64,000 nt of DNA, from NCBI RefSeq assembly GCF_026341275.1, contig NZ_JAIFZO010000002.1, forward strand, positions 5,734,118-5,798,117, given 5' to 3'. The position numbers were made by a program, and so were the translations under genes. The stretch comes from Streptomyces ortus (GTDB lineage: Bacteria; Actinomycetota; Actinomycetes; Streptomycetales; Streptomycetaceae). Below, piece by piece: positions 62,236 through 64,000 of the stretch (positions are counted from its first letter, which is position 1; every line of letters begins with the position of its first letter). Below the pieces are notes generated by a model. It searched no databases. It worked only from the letters and a program-made list of their open reading frames with translations, and was not told the origin of the DNA.

Positions 62236-63579
62236 ATGGCACCAGCCATCACGCTTGCCGCAGACGCTCCCACGCTGTCTGCCGCCAACACCGGGTTCAT
62301 GCTCATCTGTTCCGCCCTGGTGCTGATCATGACTCCCGGACTCGCCTTCTTCTACGGAGGCATGGTCAGGGTCAAGAGCACCTTGAACATGCTGATGATG
62401 AGCTTCATCAGCATGGGGATCATCACGATCCTGTGGGTTCTCTACGGCTTCTCGATGGCCTTCGGCACCGACTCCGGCAGCATCGTCGGCTGGTCCTCGG
62501 ACTTCGTCGGTCTCAGCGGCATCGGCAAGATGGAGCTGTGGGACGGCTACACCATCCCGATCTACGTCTTCGCCGTCTTCCAGCTGATGTTCGCGATCAT
62601 CACGCCCGCCCTGATAAGCGGCGCTCTCGCCGACCGCGTGAAGTTCACCGCCTGGTCCCTGTTCATCGCCCTGTGGGCCACGATCGTGTACTTCCCGGTC
62701 GCCCACTGGGTCTGGGGCACCGGCGGCTGGGCCTTCGAACTCGGCGTCATCGACTTCGCCGGTGGTACGGCGGTCCACATCAACGCGGGTGCCGCGGCGC
62801 TCGGTGTGATCCTCGTGATCGGCAAGCGCGTCGGGTTCAAGAAGGACCCGATGCGCCCGCACAGCCTGCCGCTGGTGATGCTCGGCGCCGGTCTGCTGTG
62901 GTTCGGCTGGTTCGGCTTCAACGCCGGTTCCTGGCTCGGCAACGACGACGGCGTCGGCGCGCTGATGTTCGTCAACACCCAGATCGCCACCGCCGCCGCC
63001 ATGCTCGCCTGGCTCGCCTACGAGAAGATCCGCCACGGCGCGTTCACCACCCTCGGCGCCGCCTCCGGCGCGGTCGCGGGTCTGGTCGCCATCACCCCGT
63101 CCGGCGGCGCGGTCTCCCCGCTCGGCGCGATCGCCGTGGGCGCCATCGCCGGTGTGCTCTGCGCCATGGCCGTCGGCCTCAAGTACAAGTTCGGCTACGA
63201 CGACTCGCTCGACGTCGTCGGCGTCCACCTCGTCGGCGGTGTCGCCGGCTCCCTGCTGATCGGCTTCTTCGCCACCGGCGGCGGCCAGTCCGACGCCGCG
63301 GGCCTCTTCTACGGCGGCGGCCTCGACCAGTTCTGGAAGCAGTGCGCCGGTGTCTTCGGTGTCCTCGCCTACTCCCTCGTGGCCTCCGCGGTGCTCGCCT
63401 TCCTGATCGACAAGACGATCGGGATGCGCGTTCCCGAGGACGTCGAGGTCGCGGGCATCGACCAGGAGGAGCACGCCGAGACCGCATACGACTTCAGCGG
63501 TGCCGGTGGCGGCGCCGCCACCCGTACCGTGCCGCCGGCCCCGGTCGCCGGTGCCGCGAGCAAGAAGGTGGACGCATGA
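62236..63579 (+). CDS. amtB: Ammonium transporter
   Basis: 447 residues with eleven transmembrane helices, Amt family: GLAFFYGGMVRVKSTLNMLMM, FQLMFAIITPALISGALADR, the twin pore histidines in FPVAHWVWGTGG and VVGVHLVGGVAG, and a cytosolic Ala/Pro-rich tail. ATG 62236 follows GAGGAG. The stop overlaps glnB by ATGA. Transcription is likely activated by GlnR when nitrogen is scarce, with PII controlling the channel. No N-terminal signal is apparent. Confidence 0.97.
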   Translation: MAPAITLAADAPTLSAANTGFMLICSALVLIMTPGLAFFYGGMVRVKSTLNMLMMSFISMGIITILWVLYGFSMAFGTDSGSIVGWSSDFVGLSGIGKMELWDGYTIPIYVFAVFQLMFAIITPALISGALADRVKFTAWSLFIALWATIVYFPVAHWVWGTGGWAFELGVIDFAGGTAVHINAGAAALGVILVIGKRVGFKKDPMRPHSLPLVMLGAGLLWFGWFGFNAGSWLGNDDGVGALMFVNTQIATAAAMLAWLAYEKIRHGAFTTLGAASGAVAGLVAITPSGGAVSPLGAIAVGAIAGVLCAMAVGLKYKFGYDDSLDVVGVHLVGGVAGSLLIGFFATGGGQSDAAGLFYGGGLDQFWKQCAGVFGVLAYSLVASAVLAFLIDKTIGMRVPEDVEVAGIDQEEHAETAYDFSGAGGGAATRTVPPAPVAGAASKKVDA

Positions 63580-63914
63580 AGCTCATCACCGCCGTCGTCA
63601 AGCCCCACCGGCTCGACGAGATCAAGGAGGCCCTCCAGGCCTTCGGCGTCCACGGCCTCACGGTCACCGAGGCGAGCGGCTACGGTCGTCAGCGGGGCCA
63701 CACCGAGGTCTACCGCGGTGCCGAGTACACCGTCGACCTCGTTCCCAAGATCCGTATCGAGGTACTGGTCGAGGACGACGACGCCGAGCAGCTGCTCGAT
63801 GTCATCGTGAAGGCGGCCCGCACGGGCAAGATCGGCGACGGCAAGGTCTGGTCCGTCCCGGTCGACACGGCGGTCCGGGTCCGGACCGGCGAGCGCGGAC
63901 CCGACGCGCTGTAG
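63576..63914 (+). CDS. glnB: PII nitrogen regulatory protein
   Basis: 112 residues, complete PII: KLITAVVKPHRLDEIKEALQ, T-loop RGAEYTVDLVPKIRIEVLVED with Tyr51, and KTGKIGDGKVW-type ending (ARTGKIGDGKVWSVPV). In Streptomyces Tyr51 is adenylylated by GlnD. It is translationally coupled to amtB and followed 26 nt later by glnD. It senses ATP/ADP and 2-oxoglutarate and gates AmtB. Confidence 0.97.
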   Translation: MKLITAVVKPHRLDEIKEALQAFGVHGLTVTEASGYGRQRGHTEVYRGAEYTVDLVPKIRIEVLVEDDDAEQLLDVIVKAARTGKIGDGKVWSVPVDTAVRVRTGERGPDAL

Positions 63915-63939
63915 TCAGCAGACGAACAGGAGCCACTGG

Positions 63940-64000
63940 GTGACGAGTACGGACATGCGTACAGAAGCAGAGGACTCGGGACCCAGCGGTTACGCGGCGG
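63940..64000 (+). CDS. glnD: [Protein-PII] adenylyl/uridylyltransferase, N-terminal start (partial)
   Basis: Only about 20 codons are present: MTSTDMRTEAEDSGPSGYAA. GTG 63940 has AGGAG at 63928-63932. The assignment rests on position after amtB-glnB, which is invariant in Streptomyces, and on a familiar N-terminus; no catalytic domain is in view. Confidence 0.75.
   Translation, partial: MTSTDMRTEAEDSGPSGYAA

Overview
The window is very GC-rich, with strong G/C bias at third codon positions, many GTG starts, Streptomyces-type intergenic repeats and typical actinobacterial gene orders. All of this points to a Streptomyces (or very close relative) chromosome, and to the core region rather than a mobile or biosynthetic island. 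I see no prophage, insertion sequence, CRISPR array or natural-product cluster.

Layout. (1) 1-13616: end of a CHAD-domain protein, a split radical-SAM pair around a frameshifted membrane-protein gene, a very large RNase E/G, a secreted phospholipase D-like protein, then rplU-rpmA-obg. (2) 13886-26167: cell-envelope and proline genes. These are a TagF-like membrane polymerase (minus strand), proB, a small conserved gene, proA, two related single-pass membrane proteins, an M48 protease (minus), two tiny membrane proteins, nadD and an LCP-family (PdtA-like) ligase. (3) 26320-31555: rsfS, a histidine phosphatase, two identical tRNA-Ala(GGC) genes bracketing two small zinc-ribbon genes, and a translationally coupled pair (NuoF-like/ferredoxin fusion plus a haem-type membrane protein) on the minus strand. 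(4) 31804-46861: leuS behind a leader-peptide attenuator, a membrane-anchored protein, DegV, comEA (apparent frameshift), comEC, arylamine N-acetyltransferase, YceI, a small acidic protein, holA, rpsT (minus) and lepA. (5) 47114-57735: acyl-CoA synthetase, response regulator plus giant HAMP-array hybrid kinase (minus), a divergent SpoIIE-type phosphatase, and hemW. (6) 57914-64000: ftsY, a prim-pol-like gene (minus), nsdA, amtB-glnB and the start of glnD, with a GlnR-type box before amtB.

The main structural result is at 57736-57913. From memory of Streptomyces coelicolor, everything left of this point follows the rne...hemW segment, where hrcA-dnaJ should come next. Everything right of it follows the ftsY-nsdA-amtB-glnB-glnD segment on the other chromosome arm. 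The gene order and orientation fit one end of a large inversion spanning oriC, and the junction carries a dispersed intergenic repeat whose second copy in this window is at 44184.

Functionally the window mixes translation and RNA genes (rne, rplU, rpmA, obg, rsfS, leuS, rpsT, lepA, ftsY), envelope genes, proline synthesis, redox genes, competence-type DNA uptake genes, and nitrogen and developmental control (amtB-glnB-glnD, nsdA). Regulation visible in the sequence includes a leuS transcription attenuator, a GlnR box, several promoters whose -10 lies 6-8 nt before the start codon (probable leaderless mRNAs), and several strong intrinsic terminators.
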